The notes under the pieces were generated by a model. It was not told the DNA's origin, ran no database searches, and saw only the letters and a program-made list of their open reading frames with translations. Positions 25,085 through 37,290 of a DNA stretch of 64,000 nt are shown here, piece by piece (the first letter of the stretch is position 1; each line of letters opens with the position of its first letter). The position numbers were made by a program, and so were the translations under genes. This stretch comes from Silurus meridionalis (lineage: Eukaryota > Chordata > Actinopteri > Siluriformes > Siluridae), in assembly GCF_014805685.1 (NCBI RefSeq), contig NC_060892.1, positions 13,472,990-13,536,989 on the forward strand, in the 5' to 3' direction.

Positions 25085-26119
25085 TATCTGAATTAGCACT
25101 CGAGACGAGCTAAATCCAAGAACAAGTGGGAATCTGGAATTACGTCATTTGTGAGAGTGCTTTCAAGCTACAAAGTTTAAAAAAAAAAAAAGTTTGATGA
25201 TAAACAATCAACAAATAAACAATAGGGATGATCTGAATGATGTATATTCCTGAAGTGCTACTTTACTGTTGATGCTATGAGCAGACACTTGCTGAACTCT
25301 GGGTTTATGGAGACCGTTCTGACTTTTCAGGTCAAGGAGGCTGTTTTGTTGTACAAGCTATGGGCTTTAGTGGAAAGCAGCATAAATACAAATTCGCATA
25401 TGAATATCTGCCAAAACTCTCCTCATCACATATACTGATAGTGGATGCGAGTTGAAAGACAGATGTTTACCTAAGGGGTTACCGTTAACTAGCTTGTTTA
25501 TTAGCCGACGCCGTTGCTGAATGGTGCAGGAAGCTTAGCAGCCTCTTTTGGGAGGGCTCAATGTTTTTCAAATGTCCTTAAATCACCACTACATCAGTGA
25601 GCATGAATGACATCAGTGAAAGACTGATGAACTGATGAAGAACGTCATGCATAAAGCGTACAGCTAACACACCCTGCCACCTCTGGCTTCGAAACGGAAC
25701 AGTTGGCAGTGACGGGCGTAATTATGCAGTCAGGACTGAAGTCGGAGCTCATGATGCAAGTTAAACGCAGCAGCTCTCATCAGCTGTTTTCTTTTTATCT
25801 GTCTTGTCTCATTAGGGCTGAGCTTGGGGGAAACGAGAACGTAAACAAGCTGTCCAAGAGCACTCTCCTCCGACAGATCTGTCAAAGTTTTCAAAGCATA
25901 CCGGCGAAGACGTGAGAGGATCGCATGCTGCCAGACATGACAGAATAAGTCAGATATGTTTGCAGGGCAGACGAATCAGAAATCGAGGAATCCCTCTTTC
26001 TGCAAATGTGTACGCTCTGCCGGTTGGGACAAAATTGTTCTTTTTAATATCGTTCGAGCCCTTAGAATGAAAGAGCACGCCGGCGGATGCAATAAGCGCG
26101 CGATATTAAAAACGCCATG

Positions 26120-26400
26120 TTACAGACGAGCGCTCGGGAGCTGAGCTGTGTAAATGGCGATCGGGAGAGAGTTGGGGTGTTCGCCGTCCGTGCAGGCTGC
26201 TGAGGCAACTTCTAAGAGCCTGGAATATCGATCTGGTGAGATAATTTCCCATTGATTGCTGCTCTGTTTGGGGGGCTGCTGCCGAGCAGTTTATTACCCA
26301 CAGTGCAGCTAGGGAGACGGGCCAATAATGGGCGCAGTGTGTCCACGGCACTGCTGCTACTTCATCATCAGCCTCGCCTTCCCTTCCTTTCCTCCTCCCC
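26120..26400. promoter_or_regulatory. Candidate conserved noncoding element
   Basis: Non-repetitive, GC-balanced stretch with CCCATTGATTGCTGCTCTG, GAGCAGTTTATTACCCACAG and GGGCCAATAATGGGCGCAGT. It differs in texture from flanking repeats and has no coding signal. Regulatory role inferred only. Confidence 0.25.
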
Positions 26401-26477
26401 CCCTGCGGTTCACACGCCGCTCTCCTGCTTTTCTCCAACAACCGAGCAGCACACAATAGCGCTTTTAATGCAGCAGG

Positions 26478-26505
26478 GTGTGTATGTGTGTGTGTGTGTG
26501 TGTGG
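26478..26505. repeat. (GT)n microsatellite
   Basis: Short GT run with one TA interruption. Confidence 0.9.
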
Positions 26506-26884
26506 AACGGACGTGGGCTTTTTGCATATGGAAATGGAGAGCCATTGAGACGCTTGTTCGCTGTGAGAAGCCAATAAAATCTAACGATCCATAATTAGAG
26601 ATGTCCCAGGAATATAAATGAGAGACGTTAATAAAGCCAGTGCTGTGAATAAAACACACAGCTTTATTTCTCAATCGTCTGGCGATAAAATAAGGGAAAA
26701 TTCGTCGACGAAGGATTTGAAATAAGAACAACTGACAGGTTTTTAAAAGGAAAAGACAAAAAATAGCAAGAACGACATGAGCTCGCGCCTACAATATCAA
26801 GCGATTCGCTTCTAAAAACTTTAAGGAATCATTTCTTTTCTTATATGTGCTTCTTTCTCATACTTGGACTTTACATTTTGCCTT

Positions 26885-27297
26885 CACTTGAGCATGGCGA
26901 TCCAAACCTGTTCCAGCATGACAATGCTCCCTGAGCACAAATCCAGCTCCATGAAGATACGCTTTTCATGATTTGGAGAGGAAGATCTCGAGTGGCCTGT
27001 TATAGAATTCAGACCTCAACCCTACTGAACACCTTTGGTATGAATGTGAACGCTGACTGCACCCCAAAACCTCCTCATCCAACATCAGCACCTGACTTTA
27101 CTAAAGCCCTTGTGGCTGAATGAACACAAATCTCCACAAACACACTCCAAAATCGAGTGGAACATCTTCCCAGAAGAGTGGAGGACATTGTAACGGAAAA
27201 CGCTGACGAAATGTGGAAGAGGTGTTTGTATGTAGAAAAGTCACATACAAATCTTATGCTCAGGCGTCCACAAACTTTTGTCCACATAGCATAGATC
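26885..27297 (+). mobile_element. Tc1-like transposase relic, 3' part
   Basis: Plus-strand sequence decays from the C-terminal part of a Tc1-like DDE transposase: TGTTCCAGCATGACAATGCT (the QHDNAP-type catalytic region), then CTCAACCCTACTGAACACCT and a degenerate C-terminus. The right terminal repeat-like CCACAAACTTTTGTCCACAT closes it at 27297. The left end is missing. A second terminal-repeat-like scrap (GTGTCCCAAAACTTTAGTCT) is at 27460-27485. Confidence 0.75.
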
Positions 27298-28590
27298 AAA
27301 TGTGCTAGCTAGCTTTAGTAAATGTAGCGGTTGTGATAATGGCACTGAATGTGGAATATTTGTTGATATTTCATCAAAGGCAACAGTTTGCGATGAAAAG
27401 GTCATTCTGTGACTCTTGGCGGTTTTAGGGAAGAACCGCATATGACAGGAGAGGTCAGGTGTCCCAAAACTTTAGTCTATATAGCGTATTTATTAGCCTA
27501 TAAACCGAAACATGATGAATGGTAGCTTTGGCTTTAAGCGTTAAAAGCGAGCCTTGCATAACACGCGTCATTCACAAGTCATTCAGCAGTGCTTGTGATC
27601 TTGCAGCCTGATACGTTCTCTTGGTGTGTAACAGCGATACGGTTGCTAATATCCTCTCCTCACAAGTAATAAATGATTACCTGCTCCTTTACATTATACT
27701 GCTACACACGGCTGCTCGAAATCAATGTCTTGACATTTCCAATGCGTGCCAAAGAGCTAACAATCCCATTAGAACACCGTGAAATAAATCTGTGTACCGA
27801 ACAAACCGTCCCAATCATAAGACAATTACGCTCCAGTTTAATCCTTTGCTCCCCCACACACACCTCTGTTAGGAATGAAAGTGCTTGCATTTCGCTTCAG
27901 AGCAGACGTACGAACTCTGTGCCTGGGCAGTGGTGCGAGAAAACACTACTATACAAAAACCTCAAATCGCTGAGGCTGAGATACACAATGCTGTGCTACA
28001 CAATACTGTATGCTAAGTTTCTGCTTTTTTTTCTACTCTCTTGAGCAGCAGTAAGAATAAATGTTTTTTTTAAATACATTTGAAAACAACATGCTTTACA
28101 TTCCATTTACATACTGCTTTACAGTATATCTACATCCCGTTTCCTGCTGTGGACAGTAAGGAAGTATTTTTTTTTACTTAAAGACATTTTTTAAGTATGT
28201 GTACCTGAATACATTTACTCCACACCTCACTACTGTAAAGCGAAGACATAAATTGCCCTCTCACTGTGTGTCTGGAACAATACTAATCTCTCTCCTAAGC
28301 TACTGTATGATGGCATAGTGCTCAGGAGAATGGAAGATTCAGCTACAGCAATTGTTCAACTATAGTTCTGATAGATCAGTACTTTTACTTTTGATACTGA
28401 AGCTCTTATAAGAGCACTTTTACTCAAGTAGAAATGTTAAAAGGAGAACTTTTATAGTCAGGGGGTTTATGCTGTACTCAAGTACAGAAACCATGTGCTT
28501 CTCTTATTTACTATTGCTACTGTGTAATATGCTTTCGAATTAATAACTGCATAATAACCGCCCACACATTCTTTTTAAGAATCCTGTCTA
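27298..28590. other. Noncoding region with scattered repeat scraps
   Basis: No exon recognised. Around 28160-28500 several TACTTTTACTCAAGT-like motifs (ACTCAAGTAGAAATGTTAAA, TACTCAAGTACAG) match a dispersed fish repeat also seen near 18660 and 48260. Confidence 0.5.
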
Positions 28591-28595
28591 CTGAA

Positions 28596-28672
28596 TTGAT
28601 ATCAATTCTATTTTATTTGTATAGTGCTTGAACATTGTAACAAGGCAGCTTTACACAAATGATGAGATCATA
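28596..28672 (-). repeat. L2-type LINE tail, minus strand, truncated
   Basis: In reverse complement it reads TTGTGTAAAGCTGCCTTGTT, then CAATGTTCAAGCACTATACA followed by AATAAA, the same tail as at 60800-60870. Only about 75 bp remain. Confidence 0.7.
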
Positions 28673-29193
28673 CTTTTTACATTCATTAAATAGCCACTAT
28701 ATGTTTATCCTTAGGCAATAATTAGCTTTATAAGATATAAAGAAAGAATACATGTATATTTTTGTTTGCTAGTGTCACTGAGAGTGACAAAGGGGAGAGA
28801 GAGACACTATCCCATAATTGTGTTTCCTTGGCTGCGGGGTAAGTCAAAGATTCAGATTATTATTATTTTGAGATTTATTTTTTTTTAATTATTCTAACCG
28901 GTTTGACTTGGGCAGGACTATATTTGATACAAATTATAATTAGCCATCTCTATAATTAGCCATCTCATACATTGCTTTGTCTTAAATACACCAAAATAAT
29001 CTAACTTTCTATAGGCAGTTTTTCATTATGAACATTTTTCATTTAATGTAATTTTATTTTTATATATTCTTTAATGATTAGCAGATGCACCAAGAATTAG
29101 ACAATCAAAACGTTCAGTAAAAAAAAAAAGGAACAAAATCTCTAGTTTTATGTAACAGACTTCTTTATAAAACTCATTACTTACACATGTTTG

Positions 29194-29261
<68 letters not shown>

Positions 29262-29262
29262 A
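29194..29262. repeat. (TAA)n microsatellite
   Basis: About 22 trinucleotide units with one ATTAAT interruption. It produces spurious poly-Ile frames on the minus strand. Confidence 0.97.
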
Positions 29263-29989
29263 AGATTTAAAAATAAAGAGAAAAATAGGCAATAGTTTGG
29301 CCACAGAATTTAAGTCTAATGCAATAATAATGAGTTGTGCTTGAGCAATGCTCTGCCAGAGTATCATTTCAACTAGTTTAAACAGATAATTAGAGGGTGA
29401 GTGCGCACAGGCCCACAAATGTACCCAATTTTGCCTCATTACACCTCTAAAAATGTATACAAAATCCACCATCATGTGACAATAAATACAAAGCAAAGCT
29501 GTGATTCCTACACATTAGCTGTCAATCAATCATGACTATATGAAGGAATATGTTCCTTGAATGATTTTAAGTATCATCGAGTGTTAAAAAATAATATAAG
29601 ATGAATCTTCACCTTTATGATTTTTCATGCTCGTGGCTGAGCAGCTGAACCTATGTAACATTGTGTAAAAAGTGTATCATGGCATACAACCATCAGTGAA
29701 GGAAAGGGGAAAAAAACAAAAAACAAAAAAACACATTCAGCATCCTCATTTCTAACCCTCCGGTTCACCATTACACCGTGACACACTTATGCATAATTCA
29801 AATCCACATTCACAATTTAAATGAGCAGTTGCATTCACACACCGAAAAGATCAGTTCCATAGCGTTGTGACAGGCCTCAGAGTGATAATACGAGGCTGAG
29901 CAGAGGCTCCATGCTATAGCTGTGCTCAGGAAGAGGGGGGGAGGGGAGCGCACTCGGCAGTTTTTATTACATTGTCACATCATGTCAGT

Positions 29990-30260
29990 TCACTAAAGCC
30001 AGTCGCGGCAGACGTGAGCGCTGAAGGACGGAGGAAGGAGAGCGGCGCTCAGTCTCCGGCTGTAATACGCACAGACAGCTGGAGCCCTGTGATTAGCTTG
30101 GAGTGGTATTGGCCATGTTAATGAGTTAAGTTCGGCCAAACAATGGCAAATTATAATATAATAAGAACGAGGGGACCGAGTGAGGACAAGATTTTGCTTG
30201 TTTGTAAAATGCCGATGTTTGCTTGCAAATGCATGATGCACATCGGCTAGAGGTGTGACG
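29990..30260. promoter_or_regulatory. Candidate conserved noncoding element
   Basis: Unique stretch with CTGTGATTAGCTTGGAGTGG, GGCCATGTTAATGAGTTAAG and CCAAACAATGGCAAATTATA (CAATG is a SOX-like core). No repeats or credible ORF. Role inferred from texture only. Confidence 0.25.
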
Positions 30261-32380
30261 GCAAAAACCCTGACAACCACTTCTGTACGTTTTGTTAATG
30301 TTGTTCTGTATGTGCTATAAATGCGATTGCACCATATACTATTTCAATTTTATGTTCAAAGGCTGTGAAAAGGAAATAGATTTAATTGTAATACTTCAAC
30401 AATGTAAAAACTTACAGAAACAATTCAAACTTACTCCGTACTCCCAGTGCTGGGTAAAGTATTGTATAGTACTTTGGCTACAGCTACATTAAAAGATGCT
30501 TTTGCAACATTTGATCATTTACTGCTGCATATTTTTTTCTCTTTCTGTTTGACTGATTTTTTGATTTTCATCTATTGTTTTTTTTTCTTATTATGCCTTA
30601 TTTTATATTTATATAAGTCTTGGCTAGGTCACTTCTGTTAAAGTATAATCCTAGCTGTATAAAGATTACTAACTAACAGTCTTTCAGTTTAAAAGATCTG
30701 GAGTTCTATGTATAGTCACCTATCAGATGTGTTTCCTCCAACTAGGGCACTTAACGAGCCCAGAAAGGGCATTAACACAAAATGAATAAAGGCAAATCGA
30801 TTTAGAATTGTACTAGCTTGTGAAAATGTCACACCTCTAGCATGAATAGTTTAAAAGTAATCACCTGAAGAACACTTTCGGATTGCCGTTCTCTTTTGTG
30901 TAGTAAATTTAGAGAAATCCGACCTTTGCACATACAAACCTGAAATTGTGCAAGCAGTTTACTTGGAATCGTGCCATTATTTAAAGAAAGTATAAAAAAA
31001 ATAAAAAAAAAAGATTGTTTTTGTTGTCAGTATAATTTTCCCCCTGTGATTTGAGGTGCATTAACCCCAAATCAAACACTAACATTACTGTTAACAGATC
31101 TATTGAATATGATTATATGGGTTTAAAAAGAATAACTTATTTCATCAAAGTTCTACTACAATTACAATAAAAAAAAGTTATTGCCAAAAGACAACTTTAG
31201 GACATGCTGTAATGGGAAAACATTGAAGCTGTACAGTGTCCTAATTCACCAAATCCTAAACAGCATCCAAGATTAGAATTAGCGTGTCCCAATTCGCAGT
31301 ATGTTCTAATGAGTATCCTGGATAGTCTTCTATTTGTGGTAAATTGAGTATCCGTAGGCGCTTCTTCAGCTAATGTTAATCTGACGGTTCGCTTCGCCAG
31401 ATTCAACAAGCAAACATTGTTATGCTAATTATGCTCGGTCAATGAACATAGTCGTAGTATCGATGAAACCTTGGCAAATATTGTACTGTCAATGCTAATC
31501 GTTTCATTTTGATTAGACCATGAATTATTCAGCTCCTTTATCGAATATCACCACCAGCCAACACTTTGCAATAGTGTGAGATGCATATGTACAGTAGAAA
31601 TGGTATTTTTGTCCAGTGGTCTCTATTTCTTCTTTTCTCTCTCTCTCTCTCTCTCTCTCTCCGCACTATGAAGCAGATTACATTTTTCTAAAGAAAATTC
31701 TATTTCCATAATCCTATTTGCAAATGTTAAGGTGCAAGCAGATACTATGATATACCCACAAAACCACTATGTTTGCCTATCTGCGGTTAATCGTGCTGTG
31801 TATTTTTCATCCTGCTCTACCCCCCTATCCCCCAGGCGAACTGCAGACTCAGACATGGATAACGCCCAGCCGTGCAAAAAGCAGATCTGCTGACCCTCGA
31901 GGCTTGATTCAGCTTTTCTCCATCTAGCCTGCGAGTGCCTTAATGATTACAGCACTTCATGCGGAGCCTTTGCGGAATGCTTGGAGACGCTCCCCGCTCC
32001 CTCAGTGCGGTCTGTTCAATGAGCTTCAAATCTCTTGGTAGGAACTGAGAGTCCTGGCTGCTTTTAGTCGGCGCACATTCCTCCTGCTGCAGGGGTGGAC
32101 TGAAACCAAAAGCTCTCAGGCTTCCTTTGAGCTGTGCGTTTTTTTTTTTAAAGCCAAATCTCAACAACGCCATGGTACACTCTGTGGGTTTTACACACCT
32201 CCCTGTTGGAACCGGAGGGCAAGATAGGGGTTACGGCTGTACTCCTAATGTCCTATGACACTAACCAATTCCACCTGCCATCTGGAGTTTGGGGGTTTGG
32301 TGAAGCAGGGACTGTGGATAGAGGCCGAAAGGAGACTCGGGTTGTCTGACACCCCGTGAGCGAGCTCTACTCCGATACTG
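30261..32380. other. Noncoding AT-rich region, no gene recognised
   Basis: Unique-looking sequence with a (CT)n run at 31637-31661. The segment 31800-32370 is GC-richer but without splice-bounded reading frames. Confidence 0.5.
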
Positions 32381-32384
32381 GGTG

Positions 32385-32520
32385 GCCCATTCTAACGGGT
32401 TAAACAGAGAAAATAGATTAATGCTGCAGCCATTAATAATTCCTGCAACTGCTCCCTGTGAGCGAATTAATCACTCTGCCTCTCTGTCAGACAAAGAGCC
32501 TGGAGTGAAACAGAGCTACT
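32385..32520. promoter_or_regulatory. Candidate conserved noncoding element
   Basis: Contains AATAGATTAATGCTGCAGCC, ATTAATAATTCCTGCAACTG and GCGAATTAATCACTCTGCC, a dense set of homeodomain-type TTAAT/AATTA cores in otherwise GC-balanced unique DNA. Suggestive of an enhancer; unproven. Confidence 0.3.
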
Positions 32521-33379
32521 CCTGGACCAATGGATTGCTCTGTACTCAAATGGTACCATGCAGAGCAGCACATCTTTACACTTGAGAACCTAAAGCAGAT
32601 AAACATCGCCATGCACACGCATCTCGACCACAAAGGCTTGCTCGCCTTCACGTGCTGTTGGATTTATAGCATATGGATTTTAAATAAATACGTCGTTTCG
32701 GGTCACGTGATCCGTAATGCTGTAATCCTTATTGTAGCTGAGGAGCAAGTTGGACGCTGGCCGTCAGTTAGAAATCGCAGCTGCAGTACATCAAGCTCTC
32801 GCCTGATAGAAAGTGATTTTAAGAATAGACGAGAATGTGATGTGCCGTCCCGCTTTTAATATTGGCCGAGTCACACCGCAGCTACGTTCCCTCGATTTGC
32901 CACCTCTGAAGAAACGTCGGAGGCAAACAACCTCCTTAGATCGAAACCGTCACGCCAATCTTTTTTTTTTACTGATAATCAAACAGATTAAATAAACTGA
33001 ATTGGCCCGCTAGCTAGTTAGCTGATACAAGGTAAGAGTGGCGACACTGTTGGCATGGTTACAGTGTAGACATCAAGTTTTAAAAAAGTAGCACTACTGA
33101 TACTTTATAAGGTTGGTATGTGTGAAAACCATCACCCTTTCCTTTCAGAATAATTGAAGCGAATGAGTGCAAACCGGACGCCCAGGTGAGGAGACTGTCG
33201 CCGATGAGCCGTTTCGTTGGAGTTTAGATGCGGATCATCGGGGGAGAACAGCGACACGCAATTAGTCACAGTCCTCTATACACAAGATATGATGGCTCCA
33301 TTATCATTCATTAATGAGAACACTCGAGTACACGGCCGCTCCCCCGCACTCACACACTGCTTAGCTCTTTATTCTATTC

Positions 33380-34560
33380 TTCCTCTCTAAACAGGGGGAG
33401 GCGGGAGGAGAAAATCTTCATTAGCGCCAGAGCTAGGAACACTAGAGGCTTTAGCAGGAAAATGGAACGGGGCGGGGGGGCGAGCGAGCGATACAGAGAA
33501 AGAGAGAAAGAGAAAGAGAGACAGCACAAGAGAGAGCAGAGGAATAAATTGAGGCTGATCTAGTGTGCTGCATTTTGAAGAGGCCCGGATTTGCATATCT
33601 GTGCAGCAGAGCAGAGGGAGAAATGTGTCAGTGCTGACAGCTCGCCGAGAATCTTAAAGCTCCAGAGCCAGCGGCGCTCTCTTTCGCTCTCTCGCTTTTT
33701 TACTCTCTCTCTCTCGCCTGACTCTCGGTAACCCTCTCGAGAGCGAGAGAGTCAGAGGTCGCCTGTGTGCTCGGCCCTCTCGGTAACGATCGGCTGCACT
33801 CCAGGGGGAAAACCGACTCGAGCTTCCCTGCTGGAAGGGCAAACGGAGACATCTGTGATTGTGTTTGTGAGCGCACGCGCATGTGAACGAATGAGCGAGC
33901 AGATCGCTGGGTGGACGAGTACGGCAAGGGGGAAAAAAAATGACACGCACACAATAACACATCAACACACTGCAGATGGAAACGGCAGAATGTAATTGTT
34001 GAAGGGCAGGAAATTGAGCAACGTGCCTGATTTTGTGCATGTGTGTGTGTGTGTATATGCTGGGGGTGTCTCAGGCAAAGAGTGGACTCGAACACACTTA
34101 GCATTCAGCAGCAGCAGCCCTCTTTCACAGCTCAATCTCAGGAGAGAGTTTGTGATGTCTCGGAGAGAGGCGCACAAAGCCCCGCTGGCTCTTAGCTCAT
34201 GAATCTTGCTGAACCCGTTGCAGTTTGATCTGCTGCACTGGTTGGCCGTGTCGGCGGGAAAAAGAATCGCTCGTGGGATACCAGCTATCGGGGCCCTCTC
34301 GATTGTATATGCAAACATGAATCAAACCCAGCGGGGGAGAGAACTCCGATAGCACCCTTGCGCTCTATCTTCCTGCCTCCACGAGATTGCTGCTCCTTTG
34401 TGCTGAGATTTCGGAGAATTACAACTCGCGGCACAATAAGCTCAACGGTAACGCAATGATTCTGCCAACAAGCCGTTTCTAGCTGTAGCTCTCGGTCTAG
34501 CCGTGGAAGAAAAGAAAAAAAACACACCCCCCCTTTACAGTGTAGCACTGACAAACACTG
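33380..34560. other. GC-richer, purine-rich noncoding block
   Basis: Unique sequence with GAGA-type stretches (33485-33540) and CT-rich stretches (33675-33715). A repeated CTCTCGGTAAC motif occurs about 60 bp apart at 33722 and 33778. Overlapping frames exist on both strands, but none resembles a known protein or is bounded by convincing splice sites. It could be regulatory. Confidence 0.3.
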
Positions 34561-34678
34561 CTTTCCCTGGGATAAGAAGCATGGAAAGATAGCACACAGA
34601 AATCACTCAGTGTGTCACTCCCTCTGGGCATAGCAGTGTAGGAAAGGGTAAGAAGCGGTTAAGCGTGCACTCACATAC

Positions 34679-34682
<4 letters not shown>

Positions 34683-34749
<67 letters not shown>
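34683..34749. repeat. Compound (CT)n(CA)n microsatellite
   Basis: About 18 CT units followed by about 16 CA units. Confidence 0.97.
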
Positions 34750-34754
<5 letters not shown>

Positions 34755-36800
34755 TATGGCATGCTGCAGAAGAGCGTGACATTGATCCATCAGCCCACGT
34801 CCATCCGTCTCGCTGAAAGAGGGAACGGGATTGTTAATAAAAATGGAAATTGAGCCGCACACGTGGCCAGAAGCCATGCGCAGCTGGACGGTTCTATCTC
34901 ACATCTCCCTGTAGGAGCTCTCAGCTACTTGATGCCTCTGGTCCAGGCAAACACTTGCTCACACACAAACACACACACACACACATGCTAATAACCCCCC
35001 GGTGGAGGTAGTGGGCAATGCTGAAGGTTTTTCCTGTCCTGATATGCGTTGAAACATTAACGTTAATTTGATCCAAGTCTCGGCGAATATCAACAGGAAA
35101 TGACGACTACTCAGTATTCACTAAGTACTGAGCGCTGGACGTGGTGCTTCGGCAAATGTTTGTACATAAGCAATCATAAAGCCGCGCTAATGGCCAGACT
35201 GGAGCGGTTGCAATCGCAGCTCGGGTTACGAGTGCCAGCACGCAAAACTGTCATTCAAACCTTTCGTCCGTCTTAACATAACCACGCCGAGTTGGGGGGG
35301 AGATGAAGGGGGATTCATCGAGTGCTCTTTGGAGCTCCACGTCCTCAGGACTATTTGGAAATGGATCTTCCCGGCGATACGGGCTTTACAAACCCGTCAA
35401 ATCTAAAAGCGTTCGGAAAATGACCGATGCCCGCATGCGTCTGCGCTGAGTGCGCGATCGTGACTTCAGAAATCCAGAAGTAAGCAGTTCAACTCCTGGA
35501 ATCCATCATCTGTAAAAGCGGCCTGATGCTTAATCAATTATCCGACCCTGCTTCCAATTTCCAGCTAAGAGCCACAAAGGGAACTAGCTATCAGCCATCA
35601 GGAGAGATTGATTTTTTTTTCTGTACGCAATGCTGCGACGTAACGTTTCAAGCCTTTTTACAGAGAATTGTCATTATATGCTAGAAAGACATTACGCGCA
35701 GGGGAAAGAAAAAAAGTGTCCTTCAGAGTAAAGGGAAGTAAATGGCTTTAAAAGCTGCTCCGGCAGCGATCGTGCATTAGCCGTGCCGTGTAGAACTGAT
35801 GGAATTAGAAACGTGGATCTATGCCTTTTTCTTTTACGAGTGCATATAAGAGGCCGTGCTGTGCAATGGCAGTAAAGCGAGACGACTGTGTGAATACTGA
35901 TTTTATAGTATGGGTTAATCAGGTGCTACGAGTGATGCATTCTTCCTGGGTGTCCGAAGTGAATTGCATGTCTGCTAGCGTGTACGATTACATTACAGCA
36001 GTTGAATCTGACTAGTAGTACTTCTGGCTTTAATGAATTATACATGACTGGGCTTGTTGGTGACTGGAATAGCTTTCAGTCTACATGGTCTTATATTTAT
36101 AACCCACTATAATATATCAGTAGCAAAATGGTAGATGCTTGAGTGTTCAGTGAAACGATCATTCAGATCACATTTAAAATGGGTTCCTTTGTATGACTTA
36201 AAATGCACCCAAGCTGAATCCTTTTTCCTAATCTGCCTCACTATCTCTAATCATGCTCAGTGGTCATTTAGCGCAGCAATCGGTTTAATTGTGGCAAGAT
36301 GTTGAAAGGTTTTGCTTCCGACATCCAGGTGCAAATTAAACTGACGCAAACGTTCAAAGCGTATAAATAAATATTGTGAACTGATTTTCACATTTCATGC
36401 AATTTTCTTAATGGATGCACAATACACAGATTACACAGATTTAATGCATGAGGCAAATAACCACTAATGCAAAGCAGACAGTGTGAACACCTAGCCGTGA
36501 ATTATTCCACTTATACCGCTTAATATTATTCACCATATTCATATTTTCATTAGCATATAAGCTGATGTGCACAGAAAATGTCTACAATAGCGTTTGCAAT
36601 GTATATAACTATGTTTCCATGGTTACAGGTGTATATAATGCAGCGTATTTGTTTAGTACGGTGATTATACTGACCAGACCTACCGGTGTATATTGATTCT
36701 GATTACTGCTCAGATGTTGAGCTATTTTATGTGTTGTTCAGAATCTCCTGGTTCCACATCAACTGACTGTAGAAAGGATTTTTATACAATACTCAATCAC
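34750..36800. other. Noncoding unique region, no gene recognised
   Basis: No known repeat except a short (CA)n near 34965-34985. Homeodomain-type cores are scattered (for example TGGTTAATCAG and GCTTAATCAATTATCC). Some parts may be conserved noncoding DNA. Confidence 0.45.
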
Positions 36801-36810
36801 ACACTCTGGT

Positions 36811-36838
36811 TCTCTCTCTCTCTCTCTCTCTCTCTCTG
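36811..36838. repeat. (CT)n microsatellite
   Basis: About 14 uninterrupted CT units just upstream of an L2 tail. Confidence 0.95.
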
Positions 36839-36849
36839 GTGTTTGTGTT

Positions 36850-37092
36850 GTTTATAAGATTTATAATTACACTCTTGATATCACCCAAATGCGGATTAAA
36901 GTTTCTTCTTCATAACATCTAAGGAAGTTTTTTCTTGGCACAGTCACCCAGGCTGCTCATCAGGGAAAAACACATCATTCACTTATATTCACTTATATAA
37001 AAGTATTATTTTTGTTCTATAATTCATATGTTCTGTAAAGCTGCTTTCAGACTATGTCCACTGTGAAAAGCGCAATATAAATCAGCTTGAAA
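36850..37092 (+). repeat. L2-type LINE 3' tail fragment
   Basis: It shares with the 58550-60877 copy: CACTCTTGATATCACCCAAA, TCATAACATCTAAGGAAGTT, CACAGTCACCCAGGCTGCTC and GTGAAAAGCGCAATATAAAT. 5'-truncated. Confidence 0.8.
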
Positions 37093-37132
37093 CTACCTTT
37101 CAGTTGATCAGATCGAGGACAGTAATAGCTCA

Positions 37133-37290
37133 GGAATTTGAATTGGAAGGTCATGTGTTCAAAATCCTGTACCACCAAGCTGTCAATGCTGGGCCCTTAG
37201 ACCCCCTTAACTACTAAGTTGTAATAACATGAGATAACTTAAGTAGTTCTAGATAATGGTGTCTGCCAAATGCCATGAATGTAAAAAGTA
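37133..37290 (+). repeat. tRNA-derived SINE
   Basis: B-box-like GTGTTCAAAATCCTG, then GCTGGGCCCTTAGACCCCCT, ATGAGATAACTTAAGT and TGTCTGCCAAATGCCATGAA. Same family as the two fragments at 1020-1335, and better preserved. It lies directly after the L2 tail. Confidence 0.7.

Noticed and set aside
33654..34318. Overlapping frames of 118-134 codons on the minus strand
   Set aside because: Several frames are open at once in CT/GA-rich DNA, the peptides are Ser/Arg-rich low complexity, and no splice-bounded exon fits.
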